This document shows, one piece after another, positions 34,194 to 42,549 of a DNA stretch of 64,000 nucleotides; the first letter of the stretch is position 1, and the number at the start of each line of letters is the position of its first letter. Position numbers and translations under genes: made by a program. The notes below the pieces were generated by a model that was not told where the DNA came from, searched no databases, and saw only the letters and a program-made list of their open reading frames with translations. The DNA is taken from NCBI GenBank assembly GCA_964447155.1, contig CAYURM010000010.1:31389-95388 (forward strand), read 5' to 3'. The DNA is from SMBSF63 sp034003545 (GTDB lineage: Bacteria; Chloroflexota; Anaerolineae; Anaerolineales; Anaerolineaceae).

Positions 34194-35236
34194 TCGGTCA
34201 CCCGCACATTCTGGGAGATCATCAGAAAAATGAACAACAGCGCCCCGATCAGGGAGGTAAGAATACCCAGGGGAATCTCGCCGGTCAGCAGGGTACGGGC
34301 GATACCGTCACTGAGCATGGCGAAAGTACCGCCAATCAGCATCGATCCTGTGGTGGTGTAGCGCGCATTGGCGCCAAACAAGCGCCGCGCCAGGTGCGGC
34401 ACCATCAGGCCCACCCAGCCGACCATCCCGGCCACCGAGACCACCGCCGCCGTCACGGCCACGGCCGCCACCAGCAGCAGGGTGCGTTCCCGACCAGGGG
34501 CAACCCCCAATGAGAAGGAGATGGTATCGTCCAGCGAGAGCAGGTTCAGCCGCCAGCGCATCCGATAGATGACCAACAGACCCAGCAAAACCGGGATAAA
34601 AATGTTGCGCACGTCCGGCCAGGTGACATGCGCCAGGCTGCCCAGCAGCCAGAAGGTGATCTCGGGCAGCTGACTGAGCGGATCGGCGATATATTTCAAT
34701 ACCCCCAGGCCAGACGAAAACAAGGCTGAAATGACGATGCCCGACAACACCAGGCGCAGCACCCAGCCGCCGAAGCGGATGCGCTGCGCCAGCAGGTACG
34801 AGCTGCCCAGGCCGATGAAGGCAAACATCAGCGCCGAGGTTTGCGTACCCGCCGCCGAGCTGCCCAAAACGATGATGCTCAACGCCGCCCCAAAGGCTGC
34901 GCCTTGCGAAACGCCCAAAAAGCCAGGCTCGACCAGCGGGTTGGAAAAGATCATCTGGAAAACATTGCCTGCCGCGGAAAGTGACATCCCCAGCAGCAGG
35001 GCCGTGATCAGGCGCGGCAGGCGCAGATTGAACATCAACCGCCGTGCCAGATCATCCTCTGCCAGTCTTTGGAAGGACATCAACCCCAGTTTGGGGTAGC
35101 GTCCCAAAAAGAGCGAGAACATAAACACCCCGACCATCACGACAAGCAAAACAAGGAGCAGACGCTCCGGGCTTGCCTGCAGGCCGGGGTGTTTTCGTTC
35201 AGGGGGTTTCACAATAGATTGATTCAAAAACGACAC
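34190..35236 (-). CDS. FecCD/BtuC-type ABC permease
   Basis: A 348-residue inner-membrane protein with about ten helices. LMFNLRLPRLITALLLGMSL, GAAFGAALSI and GMVGWVGLMVPHLARRLFGA are the family signatures. It forms the channel for iron-complex or cobalamin uptake with the ATPase downstream. Start codon is GTG (35234-35236), after GGAAG. Eleven bases separate it from the binding-protein gene. Confidence 0.92.
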   Translation of the reverse strand: MSFLNQSIVKPPERKHPGLQASPERLLLVLLVVMVGVFMFSLFLGRYPKLGLMSFQRLAEDDLARRLMFNLRLPRLITALLLGMSLSAAGNVFQMIFSNPLVEPGFLGVSQGAAFGAALSIIVLGSSAAGTQTSALMFAFIGLGSSYLLAQRIRFGGWVLRLVLSGIVISALFSSGLGVLKYIADPLSQLPEITFWLLGSLAHVTWPDVRNIFIPVLLGLLVIYRMRWRLNLLSLDDTISFSLGVAPGRERTLLLVAAVAVTAAVVSVAGMVGWVGLMVPHLARRLFGANARYTTTGSMLIGGTFAMLSDGIARTLLTGEIPLGILTSLIGALLFIFLMISQNVRVTE

Positions 35237-35247
35237 TTTCTTCCAGT

Positions 35248-36432
35248 TTAGGGGTAATCACCAGTGATCTGTGAAACGATAATTTCGAAGGCATCCGCGT
35301 CAATCCCGTAAAGTGTAGCATAGAAATCATAGGTCATCGATTCCATATCCATGCCGGGAAACAAGCCAGGCTGGATTTTGGAAGCCAGCCAGTTCAGGCC
35401 CAGCACCCAGCGGGTGTCCGGCTGATCCCAGCTAAAATAATCACCGGGGAAGGCATACACTTCACCCATTTGCAGCGCTTTCAGCGCCTGCCAGTTGGCA
35501 TCATTGCGAATGGCATCAGCAGCCTCTTCGACCGGCATTTTGTAGGCAACCACAAAGATCTTGTCGGGGTTCCACACGGCGATCTGCTCAAAATTGACCG
35601 TCGTCCAGCCTTTGCCCAGTTCAATATCTTTCCATACGGGCCGCCCGCCGGCCATCTCAACCATCGTGGTTTGCAGCCAGGATAGCGGAGGAACCTGCAC
35701 GGCGGCCTGCCCGTCGGTCTCATTGTAATAAATGAGCAGCACAGATGGGCGGCCGGCATCGCTCAGGGTATCCGTCTTGTCGGTCACTTGATCTGCCATC
35801 CTCTGGAAATATGCCAGCACTTCCTGAGTACGTTCTTCATTCTGGAAGATCTGTCCAAGCGTTGCCAGATCCCGTTGATACTGTTCGGGGGTTTCCAGGT
35901 CAAGATATACGACCGGGATGCCCAGCTCTTCCAGCGGCTTGCCGTCGCTCTCGGCCAGATAACTCTTCATGAAAACCACATCCGGCTGCTGGGCGGCCAT
36001 TTCTTCCGCATTGACTTCATGGCTGAGGGCAGCCTTGCCATCAAAATTCTCATCCACCAGCGGGAAGAAATCCATGGTGGCCTGGTTCGTCTTTCCCATC
36101 GCCACCAGACGCTCATCCGCTTCGGGGAAAACATACAACGCATCCACCAGCAGGAACCAGGCTTTGCCAGTCAGGATCATGCGCTCAGGAGCGCGCTCAA
36201 AAAAAACCTCGCGTCCCAAAGCATCCACCACGGTGAAGCCGCCCGGTTCGATAGGGGCAGGGTTTACATCAACCGTCGCCATCGGCGGCGACTCGGAAGC
36301 CTGCATTTCGATGGTCGGCGTGATTTCCATGACTGCTGCCGGCTCCGGAGCCGGGGTCTGCGGCGCACAGGCCGCCAGCAAAACAGCTGCCAGGAGAGCG
36401 AAAGATAAAAAACGTACGATATTTTTTGACAT
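35248..36432 (-). CDS. Periplasmic (lipoprotein) binding protein of a FecB/BtuF-type importer
   Basis: A 394-residue lipoprotein: signal and lipobox LLAAC, a Pro/Ala/Glu linker, then a class III binding-protein fold (GREVFFERAPERMILTG, QQPDVVFMKSYL, DKIFVVAYKM, FSWDQPDTRWVLGLNWLASK). This matches ABC-type Fe3+-siderophore/cobalamin binding proteins. The ligand cannot be told from sequence. TTATGAGG precedes the ATG. It follows the PadR gene by 33 bases. Confidence 0.9.
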   Translation of the reverse strand: MSKNIVRFLSFALLAAVLLAACAPQTPAPEPAAVMEITPTIEMQASESPPMATVDVNPAPIEPGGFTVVDALGREVFFERAPERMILTGKAWFLLVDALYVFPEADERLVAMGKTNQATMDFFPLVDENFDGKAALSHEVNAEEMAAQQPDVVFMKSYLAESDGKPLEELGIPVVYLDLETPEQYQRDLATLGQIFQNEERTQEVLAYFQRMADQVTDKTDTLSDAGRPSVLLIYYNETDGQAAVQVPPLSWLQTTMVEMAGGRPVWKDIELGKGWTTVNFEQIAVWNPDKIFVVAYKMPVEEAADAIRNDANWQALKALQMGEVYAFPGDYFSWDQPDTRWVLGLNWLASKIQPGLFPGMDMESMTYDFYATLYGIDADAFEIIVSQITGDYP

Positions 36433-36465
36433 GATCTACCTCATAAAATTTAGAATGGCCCTGAA

Positions 36466-37044
36466 TCAGGGCAGCGAAAGGGTTTTGAAATTGCCGTTCT
36501 CGCGCCATACCGCCTGACATTCTGCCAGCCAGTCCAGCATGGGTATGAGCTGGCGTACGCGCAATTGCAGCGCCAGACGATTATAGGTTTGTTCAGCAGG
36601 CAGGTCGGCCAGGCTTGCTTGCAGGCGGGCCATGCCATCCTGCACCTTGATGATCTGACGCTCCAACAGGCCGGGCACCAGCTTTGGGTGCAGGCTTTCG
36701 GCAAACGCCAGGCGGGTCAGGAAACCCACCCGAATGGCGCGGGTGCTGCACCCTACAGTAGAGTCCAGCCAGGCGTCAAAACGCTGGCGGCCTTCCGCCG
36801 TCAGATCAAAAAAACGCCGTGCGGGACGGTTTTCCTGCTGTTCGTCTTCGCCGGCGATGGCGCCCTGTTTTTCCAGGCGTTTGAGAATATTGTAGGTTTG
36901 ACTGAGACTGATGTGCCAGATATGCCCGAACTCCTCGGTCAGCCGTTGGTGCAGTTCGTAACCATGGGCTGGCTTTTGGGCAAGCAGGCCCAGCAAGAGA
37001 TACTCCGGGGAAAGGTTGCTGGCAGGTCCGTTTTTCATCATCAT
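36466..37044 (-). CDS. PadR-family transcriptional regulator
   Basis: A 192-residue regulator with a PadR winged helix (SPEYLLLGLLAQKPAHGYEL, WHISLSQTYNILKRLEKQGA) and a C-terminal helical dimer part. It lies first in the operon with the FecBCD-type importer, NTPase and ABM genes, so it probably controls them and itself. The start could be GTG (37050) or any of three adjacent ATGs; I chose 37044. A palindrome at 37045-37059 abuts the start. Confidence 0.85.
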   Translation of the reverse strand: MMMKNGPASNLSPEYLLLGLLAQKPAHGYELHQRLTEEFGHIWHISLSQTYNILKRLEKQGAIAGEDEQQENRPARRFFDLTAEGRQRFDAWLDSTVGCSTRAIRVGFLTRLAFAESLHPKLVPGLLERQIIKVQDGMARLQASLADLPAEQTYNRLALQLRVRQLIPMLDWLAECQAVWRENGNFKTLSLP

Positions 37045-37059
37045 AGTCACTCAGTGAGT
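37045..37059. promoter_or_regulatory. Palindrome at the PadR start (candidate operator)
   Basis: The core TCACT-C-AGTGA (37047-37057) is an 11-bp palindrome, extended by an outer A/T pair, directly upstream of the PadR ATG and just downstream of a minus-strand TATACT. It could be a PadR self-binding site. Confidence 0.45.
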
Positions 37060-37115
37060 ATAGTGGGATTCAGTGGAGGTGTCAAGGATGGGGGCAATCC
37101 CCACAATCCATTAAG

Positions 37116-37141
37116 GGAGGGACAGGTCTCCCGACCTGTCC
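37116..37141 (+). repeat. REP-like hairpin with GGAG foot (family GGACAGG)
   Basis: GGAG (37116-37119), then a 9-bp stem GGACAGGTC (37120-37128) with GACCTGTCC (37133-37141) and a TCCC loop. A relative with a GTAG foot is at 54926-54951. Confidence 0.7.
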
Positions 37142-37162
37142 GCCACCCCGACAGGAAGCTGC

Positions 37163-37393
37163 TTGAATTTGAATCAATCTCCATTTGCTAAAAACAGATA
37201 TAATTCCTTCAAGTCATCCAGCTACACCAGAAAAATCGCACGAGGAATACAAAGAGCAAAGACTGTGTTACAAGAAAATCATTGGGGAAATATTGACATC
37301 CAATTGTCAGGAATAGTCCGCGAGGAACGAAAAGAAAACTTCCCAATGGATCATTCAGATCACTATATTTTTATATTCAAACATCATGGGTGA
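37163..37393 (+). CDS. Uncertain small ORF or gene remnant
   Basis: A 76-codon frame with a non-ATG start (TTG) and no ribosome binding site. The encoded peptide (QENHWGNIDIQLSGIVREER, then MDHSDHYIFIFKHHG) looks protein-like, possibly the end of a lost gene. Not recognised. Confidence 0.25.
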   Translation: MNLNQSPFAKNRYNSFKSSSYTRKIARGIQRAKTVLQENHWGNIDIQLSGIVREERKENFPMDHSDHYIFIFKHHG

Positions 37394-37453
37394 ATTCGTT
37401 TCCAGAAATTCCTTTGGGAATCACTCAGATAAAATAACAAAGAAAGGAGTACA

Positions 37454-37486
37454 AAAGTTACCAAAACGGTAACTTTGTGCTATAAT
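37454..37486 (+). promoter_or_regulatory. higBA promoter with overlapping palindromic operator
   Basis: -35 TTACCA (37458-37463), 17-base spacer, extended -10 TGC TATAAT (TATAAT 37481-37486). AAAGTTACC (37454-37462) and GGTAACTTT (37468-37476) form a 9-bp inverted repeat that covers the -35 and the spacer, well placed for repression by HigA. Confidence 0.7.
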
Positions 37487-37495
37487 CATTCCAGC

Positions 37496-37789
37496 ATGAG
37501 GATCATCAGCCGGCGTACACTGCGAGAGTTTTGGGAAAAGCATCCTGATGCTGCTGTTCCGTTGCAAACCTGGTACGCTGATGTGGCACGCGCTGACTGG
37601 AAAAGCCCTGCCGATATCAAAGCGATTTACCATAATGCCAGCATTGTTGCAAACAACCGGGTTGTCTTCAATATTAAGGGCAATCGTTACCGATTAGTAG
37701 TTGTGGTCATTTACCAACATGCCGTTGTCTATATTCGATTTGTGGAAACACACAAGGAATATGAGCGCATTGATGTAACCAGGATTTGA
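37496..37789 (+). CDS. higB: HigB-family toxin (type II TA)
   Basis: A 97-residue HigB/RelE-fold mRNA interferase: RIISRRTLREFWEKHPDA, TWYADVARADWKSPADIKAI, FNIKGNRYRLVVVVIYQ and VYIRFVETHKEYERID are hallmarks of the HigB_toxin family. It would cleave mRNA at the ribosome when free of HigA. The ATG at 37496 starts shortly after the promoter, with no good ribosome binding site. The toxin-first order is typical of higBA. Confidence 0.9.
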   Translation: MRIISRRTLREFWEKHPDAAVPLQTWYADVARADWKSPADIKAIYHNASIVANNRVVFNIKGNRYRLVVVVIYQHAVVYIRFVETHKEYERIDVTRI

Positions 37790-37799
37790 GGAGATGAAA

Positions 37800-38204
37800 A
37801 TGGATATCAAACCTGTTCGCAACGAAGCGGATTACCAGGCCGCCTTACAAAAAATCGAAGAACTGTTAGATGCTTCCCTTGAAAGCCCTGAAGGCGACCG
37901 CCTGGACGTTTTGGTCACCCTGGTTGAAGCCTATGAAGCCAAACATTTCCCCATCCCTCTGCCCGATGACCCGGTACAGGTATTGGAATACTACATGGAA
38001 AGCCGCGGCCTCAGCCGCAAAGACTTGATCCCCTACCTGGGCAGCAAAGAGCGGGTTTCAGAAGTGTTCGCGCGCAAACGAGGACTCTCGCTTGCCATGA
38101 TCCGTCGTCTGCACACCGGGCTGGATATCCCGGCCGAACTGCTCATAGGAAAAGAAATCAAACGACCATCTTCCAATGTTACGTCAATGACAGCCAGAGC
38201 TTAA
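37800..38204 (+). CDS. higA: HigA-family antitoxin
   Basis: A 134-residue antitoxin. A N-terminal helical part is followed by an XRE helix-turn-helix (VLEYYMESRGLSRKDLIPYL, GSKERVSEVFARKRGLSLAM). It should bind HigB and the operator upstream. The start at 37800 is preferred over 37794 because the GAGGAG site is six bases upstream of it. Confidence 0.9.
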   Translation: MDIKPVRNEADYQAALQKIEELLDASLESPEGDRLDVLVTLVEAYEAKHFPIPLPDDPVQVLEYYMESRGLSRKDLIPYLGSKERVSEVFARKRGLSLAMIRRLHTGLDIPAELLIGKEIKRPSSNVTSMTARA

Positions 38205-38209
38205 TTCCC

Positions 38210-38650
38210 GTGCACCCAGAAATCCATCTCGAACAGGCCCGTGAGGCCAGCGACGAGCTCCTCACCGCCATGCAGCGCCTGATGGCGCAGCTCACCGCTG
38301 TCCCCCCGCCGGACATGGCCGAACTGGACAAAATGCTCTCCTCCAGCGCCACAACCCTCTTCCTCGCCCGCCAGGCTGACGAGACGATCATCGGCATGGC
38401 CGCCCTGACCGTCTTCCGCGTGCCCAGCGGACTCAAAGCCTGGATTGAGGATGTGGTCGTGGACGAATCCCGGCGCGGCAAAGGCATCGGCGAGTCGTTG
38501 ACCGTGGCCTGCATCAACCATGCCCGCAAGCTGGGAGTAAGTTCCATCCACCTCACGTCCAACCCGGCGCGGACAGCGGCCAACAGACTGTATCAAAAGC
38601 TGGGTTTCAAAAGACATGAGACGAATTTATACCAATTGAAGTTGAAGTAA
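38210..38650 (+). CDS. GNAT-family N-acetyltransferase
   Basis: A 146-residue acetyltransferase. Motif A is ALTVFRVPSGLKAWIEDVVV with the acetyl-CoA loop RRGKGIGESL; a late motif B reads NRLYQKLGFKRHETN. The substrate is unknown. The start is GTG at 38210, five bases after higA, so it may be read through from that transcript. Confidence 0.85.
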   Translation: MHPEIHLEQAREASDELLTAMQRLMAQLTAVPPPDMAELDKMLSSSATTLFLARQADETIIGMAALTVFRVPSGLKAWIEDVVVDESRRGKGIGESLTVACINHARKLGVSSIHLTSNPARTAANRLYQKLGFKRHETNLYQLKLK

Positions 38651-39025
38651 TCTCTGATTGTGTTCATTGCTTTCTGCCCTTCGCCCCCCTAGTTTCGCGA
38701 TAAAAGAACAAAGTGTTTCTCCACTTCACTAAAATATGATAAAATCGCAACACACTGAGTCTGGCTTTTTCACCTGCTTTTTCCTGCTATTATTCATCCC
38801 TTCTTACCCCCGGCTCAGTCTCCTCAATTTCAGCAGCTTCCTGTTCCACACCCCAATGTATAACCGCGGGTGTACTATCGCTATCTGAAAGGGAATGATG
38901 CGTTATACGAAAGATACTCTACTGGAAGTCAATGGAAAACGCGCCTATCGAGCTATCCGCGCCAAAACACCGGCAACATCCTGAAAGCATTCATCTTATT
39001 CTTTTTTCTTCACAAGGAGTCAAAT
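38651..39025. other. Intergenic region upstream of the MFS transporter
   Basis: No gene is supported. An AT-rich block around 38730-38750 (TATGATAAAATCG) could be a promoter for the MFS gene. The rest has no recognised motif. Confidence 0.45.
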
Positions 39026-40291
39026 ATGGCTGTAATTACAGAAGAAGCAATCGCAAATGGTACCACCAAAACCAGAGGACGTTCTTATCTGATCTATTTA
39101 ATGATCTTCACCGGGCTGGTGGCGATCATGGATCAATACATTTCCACCGTCAAGACCACTGCCATTCCCTATATTCTCGAAGAATACAATATCACCGCCT
39201 CCGAATTCTCCTGGCTGGAAGCAGCCTACCTCTCCTTCACCTTCCTGATCTTCTTCCTGAATGGCTTGAATGATATTATCGGCCGCAAGTGGTCGCAGCT
39301 CGTGTTGATCCTCTTCATGGGGCTTTCCTCCCTGGGCATCGTCCTTTTCACCCCGACCATTCATTTCTTCATGATGGCCTACACCATCGCCCTGTTTGCC
39401 ACCGTCTCCAACATGTGGACCATCCCGGTCAGCGAAGAATCCCCGGCGCACAAGCGGGCTAAATATGTTTCCATCGTGTACGTGATCGGCCTGATCCCCT
39501 TGCAAGCGCTGCTGCCACCCTTCATCATGAACACCCTCGGCCTGGGCTGGAAATGGATGTACGGCAGCATGTTCATCTTAATGATCCCGCTAATCGTGAT
39601 GTGGTTCTTCATGAAAGAAACCAAGCGCTTCCAGATCATCCAGAGCGAACGCCGCGCCGGCACCCGTAAAAACCACTTCTTTGGGGTGGGCGTGATCAAC
39701 AAACAGGATATCCGCTATATTGCCATTTCCGCTGCGGTGTGGCTGGCCTGGCTGGTGTACCAGTTCCTCTACTACTGGGCTGGTTACTATTTCATGACCA
39801 TCAAAGGCTACCCGCTTTCGCAGTGGTCGCTGGTGCTGCTGGGCACGCTGATCATGGCAATGACCGGGGGGGTGGCTGCCGGCACGATCATGGACAAAAT
39901 TGGCCGCAAGCCAGCCATGATCATTGGCAGCCTGCTGCTGATCGTGAATGTGGCCCTGATGGGCTTTGCAAACGGGACCTTCCTGGCGATCATCACCGCG
40001 CTGAGCGGCTTCTTCACCTCTTTCACCTACACCTGGATCGTGGTGTACGTACCGGAAGTCTTCCCCACCGAACGGCGCGGCGCCTGCATGGGCTGGACGA
40101 CAACCGTGGCGCGCATCTCGTATGTGGTCGGCCCGGCGCTGGCTGCCGTCCTGCTCAAAGCTTTCCCCACCATGGAATGGTTCTGGGTGATCACCGGCTC
40201 GGTGATGTTCATCCCGATTGCGATCATCCTCATCTTCAATCCCCAGGAAACGAAGAAGCTGGAACTGGAAGAAATTGAGATAGAACGGTAA
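39026..40291 (+). CDS. MFS transporter (sugar-porter-like)
   Basis: A 421-residue transporter with about 12 helices. The loop between helices 2 and 3 has GLNDIIGRKWSQL (the MFS motif A), and later GTIMDKIGRKPAMI repeats it in the C-half; VPEVFPTERRGACMGW is a sugar-porter-type block. The substrate is unknown. AAGGAGT lies before the ATG at 39026. A clear terminator follows. Confidence 0.9.
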   Translation: MAVITEEAIANGTTKTRGRSYLIYLMIFTGLVAIMDQYISTVKTTAIPYILEEYNITASEFSWLEAAYLSFTFLIFFLNGLNDIIGRKWSQLVLILFMGLSSLGIVLFTPTIHFFMMAYTIALFATVSNMWTIPVSEESPAHKRAKYVSIVYVIGLIPLQALLPPFIMNTLGLGWKWMYGSMFILMIPLIVMWFFMKETKRFQIIQSERRAGTRKNHFFGVGVINKQDIRYIAISAAVWLAWLVYQFLYYWAGYYFMTIKGYPLSQWSLVLLGTLIMAMTGGVAAGTIMDKIGRKPAMIIGSLLLIVNVALMGFANGTFLAIITALSGFFTSFTYTWIVVYVPEVFPTERRGACMGWTTTVARISYVVGPALAAVLLKAFPTMEWFWVITGSVMFIPIAIILIFNPQETKKLELEEIEIER

Positions 40292-40293
40292 AC

Positions 40294-40327
40294 AAAAAAT
40301 CTCCTGCAAAATTGCAGGAGATTTTTT
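40294..40327. terminator. Bidirectional intrinsic terminator
   Basis: A 16-bp inverted repeat: AAAAAATCTCCTGCAA (40294-40309) with TTGCAGGAGATTTTTT (40312-40327). It ends the MFS gene on the plus strand and the lipid-anchored gene on the minus strand. Confidence 0.9.
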
Positions 40328-40340
40328 ATTTCAATTCCGC

Positions 40341-41168
40341 TTACTGCTGCCCAAAGCGCAGCAGCCAACCGCCCCAATAGCTGTTCCCCTCACCATCTTC
40401 GCAGGGCGAGGTATACAGGCCGGTCACCGTCTCGCCAGCTTCGCCAACCCGCAGGCTGTAAACGATATCCGGTTCCATCTGGAAATCCGCATAGCCCGGA
40501 CTGACCCGGGGATACAAGCCGGTATAGAACAGGTCTTCGCCGTCGCTCCAGGTGACCTGCACCTGCACACCGGCCAGGGGATCGCCATTGCCATCCACGG
40601 CCTCAATTTGTAGCAATCCCTCCGGGATAGCAGGGTCGCAGACGATCTCGCGCTGGCGCAGGTCAAACGGCGCGGCCAGGGTGGGCAGCGAGCGCAGGGT
40701 GGCGCGCGGGGTAAAGGTTACCAGCGGGGTAGCGGTCACTTGCGGGGTGGCGGTTTCTTGCAGCATCTGCGCTTCCGGCGGGGTGGGCGTGATCCCTGGC
40801 GTCTCGGTAGCAGCCACCACTGCAATCGGCAGGGGATTATTGTAATCCGCGGCCAACTGCGCCAGGGCGCGCGCCAGATCCGCGTCTCCACCATCCGCCA
40901 GCGTGCGCTGGGCCTGTGCGCCCAGTGTATAGGCCGGGTTCTCATCGTCAAACAACCGCATGCGAGCCTGCGCCCGCCCCAGGTCGCGGTCGGCGCGATA
41001 CGCCAGTGCCACCATCAGGCGATATTCATCCTGATCGGCCGGGCCAAGCGAAGCCGGGCTGGCGTCCACATAGGTGACGGGATTGACCACCAGGGAATAC
41101 AACACCCCCAGCACAAGGCCGATCAGAATGCCGGTCAGCAGGAACCAGTTATTGCGGTTCTCGTTCAC
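40341..41168 (-). CDS. Membrane-anchored protein with a TM-plus-helical domain and a C-terminal beta-domain (paralogue of the next gene)
   Basis: A 275-residue protein: one N-terminal transmembrane helix (GILIGLVLGVLYSLV), a helical part (DQDEYRLMVALAYRADRDL), a Thr/Pro-rich linker and a C-terminal beta-rich region with a Cys pair (VCDPAIPEGLL, SPCEDGEG). It starts with GTG, overlapping the stop of the 120-residue gene as GTGA. The first 120 residues match that gene in layout, so they are a duplicated pair. Function unknown. Confidence 0.65.
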   Translation of the reverse strand: MNENRNNWFLLTGILIGLVLGVLYSLVVNPVTYVDASPASLGPADQDEYRLMVALAYRADRDLGRAQARMRLFDDENPAYTLGAQAQRTLADGGDADLARALAQLAADYNNPLPIAVVAATETPGITPTPPEAQMLQETATPQVTATPLVTFTPRATLRSLPTLAAPFDLRQREIVCDPAIPEGLLQIEAVDGNGDPLAGVQVQVTWSDGEDLFYTGLYPRVSPGYADFQMEPDIVYSLRVGEAGETVTGLYTSPCEDGEGNSYWGGWLLRFGQQ

Positions 41169-41527
41169 GGAATGTCCTCGTCCGGCTGTGGAATCCAGCT
41201 TTGCAAAGCCATTGACAGAGCATTCATCGTCTCAACATCCTGCTGGCTGTACCCGGTCTGACCGGCGGTAAGCATCGCCTGACGGACGTAAACATTCACC
41301 GGCTCATCCCCCAGAAAATGCAAGCGCTCGACGGCACTGGCGGCATTGCCCTCGCTGGCGTACGTCTCGGCAACCATGAGTACGTAATCGGTCTGGTAAT
41401 CCTGGCGCAGGTGCTGCGGGGCCACACGGCGCACTGCGGCGGGCTTTACAAACCAGCCAAACGCCAGCCCGATCACCAGGCCGGCGAATATCGCCAGAAG
41501 AAAATAAGTCGTCCGTTTTGTAGGCAT
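41165..41527 (-). CDS. Membrane-anchored hypothetical protein (paralogue of the next gene)
   Basis: A 120-residue protein with one N-terminal transmembrane helix (YFLLAIFAGLVIGLAFGWF) and a helical soluble part, DYQTDYVLMVAETYASEGNA, matching the helical part of the 275-residue protein downstream. The pair may form a membrane complex, which is an inference from the duplication. No enzymatic motif is seen. It starts at 41527. Confidence 0.65.
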   Translation of the reverse strand: MPTKRTTYFLLAIFAGLVIGLAFGWFVKPAAVRRVAPQHLRQDYQTDYVLMVAETYASEGNAASAVERLHFLGDEPVNVYVRQAMLTAGQTGYSQQDVETMNALSMALQSWIPQPDEDIP

Positions 41528-41597
41528 GCACCACTCCTGAAAAGCTTCCGTCGTTCTTGATTATACGATGAGAGAGAAGAAAGGGCAAAGACCCTAT

Positions 41598-42401
41598 TTA
41601 GGGTTCGCCCACAATTAAAACCTGTTCAGGTGTCCACCGGCAAACCGTGGAAAAACCCAGACATTGAAAACCATGCTTTTCAAGGATAGGCGCACTCATC
41701 AGACTGGCATTCACCGTCAAAAACCGGCAGCCCCGCTGGCGCGCCTCGCGGGCGCGAGTCACGAACAAAGCGGTGTAATAACCGCGTTTGCGAAATTCAG
41801 GCAAGGTTGCGCCGCCCAAAAGGCTGGCAAATTGGGTCGCCGGGTAGTAAGAAATCCAGGCCGCAGACACAATCCTGTCATCTATGGAGACCGCATAAAA
41901 ACTAATCTGGTCTGGCGAGGTATCCAGGATATGGAACAGATGTTTTCTCAGCCAACCCCGCGGCGACTGGTAAACTTCCTCCTCCAGGCGGACAATATCC
42001 TCAACCCCGGCCCGATCCATGATCCGCTTTACATCATCTGGCAGCGCCATTGACCAATAGAAGCCAGGAGCATTATCCAGATCCAGGATCATTAAGGCGT
42101 TGGGCTTTTCAATCGTGAACCCCCGTGCGGCCAGGCGTTGGCGTAAATCAGGCGGGCGATCATGATCAAAAACTTTCCAGGCGAACGGCATCCCCCGCGA
42201 TTGAAAATAAGCCGTCTGCGCATCGATCTCGGCATCAGCACAGGTTTCATCAAGCGCAGAATAATCAATGAATCCGGTATTCTCTGTCAGACTATAGTCC
42301 CGGACGATGCGCCCGGTTTGCTCATAAGTCATTCCAGGCAAGCGCAGATCCATGCGCATTTCCCGGTCAAAGATTGCCAGCAGTTCTTTTTTATCCATCA
42401 T
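41598..42401 (-). CDS. GNAT-family N-acetyltransferase (two-domain)
   Basis: A 267-residue protein. The C-terminal half has the acetyl-CoA motif GGATLPEFRKRGYYTALFVTRA (approximately 190-212) and motif B RQRGCRFLTVNA; the N-terminal half is a divergent GNAT-like domain (MRMDLRLPGMTYEQTGRIVR). The substrate is unknown. AAAGGGA lies before the start at 42401; a second ATG follows directly. Confidence 0.82.
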   Translation of the reverse strand: MMDKKELLAIFDREMRMDLRLPGMTYEQTGRIVRDYSLTENTGFIDYSALDETCADAEIDAQTAYFQSRGMPFAWKVFDHDRPPDLRQRLAARGFTIEKPNALMILDLDNAPGFYWSMALPDDVKRIMDRAGVEDIVRLEEEVYQSPRGWLRKHLFHILDTSPDQISFYAVSIDDRIVSAAWISYYPATQFASLLGGATLPEFRKRGYYTALFVTRAREARQRGCRFLTVNASLMSAPILEKHGFQCLGFSTVCRWTPEQVLIVGEP

Positions 42402-42448
42402 ACAATTATCCCTTTAGTGGAACCCTCGCTAATCAATTTCATCACCTT

Positions 42449-42500
42449 GTAGGGGCGCAAGGCTTCCAACAAAGCATTGGATGCTATGCGCCCGCCTCCC
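42449..42500 (+). repeat. REP-like element with GTAG foot, downstream of the RAYT gene
   Basis: GTAG (42449-42452) then GGGCGCA pairs with TGCGCCC (42487-42493), with an inner segment identical in part to the element at 31761-31809 (TCCAACAAAGCATTGG). It ends in GCCTCCC, as the other tailed copies do. Confidence 0.75.
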
Positions 42501-42549
42501 TTGCAAACTATAACCTAAAGATTGGTTATATCCCCTAGGCCACTATTCC

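Larger units (their letters stand above)
37051..37495. other. Intergenic region before HigBA
   Basis: It contains the PadR upstream region, the GGAG-footed REP-like hairpin (37116-37141), the doubtful ORF 37163-37393, and the higBA promoter with its operator (37454-37486). Nothing else is recognised. Confidence 0.6.

Noticed and set aside
33141..34361. 406-codon plus-strand frame
   Set aside because: Antisense to the ATPase and NTPase genes; His/Arg/Gln-rich and without ribosome binding site.
36746..36764. GGTGCTGCACCCTAC inside the PadR gene as a further REP copy
   Set aside because: It is short, lies in a coding region and lacks a proper stem.
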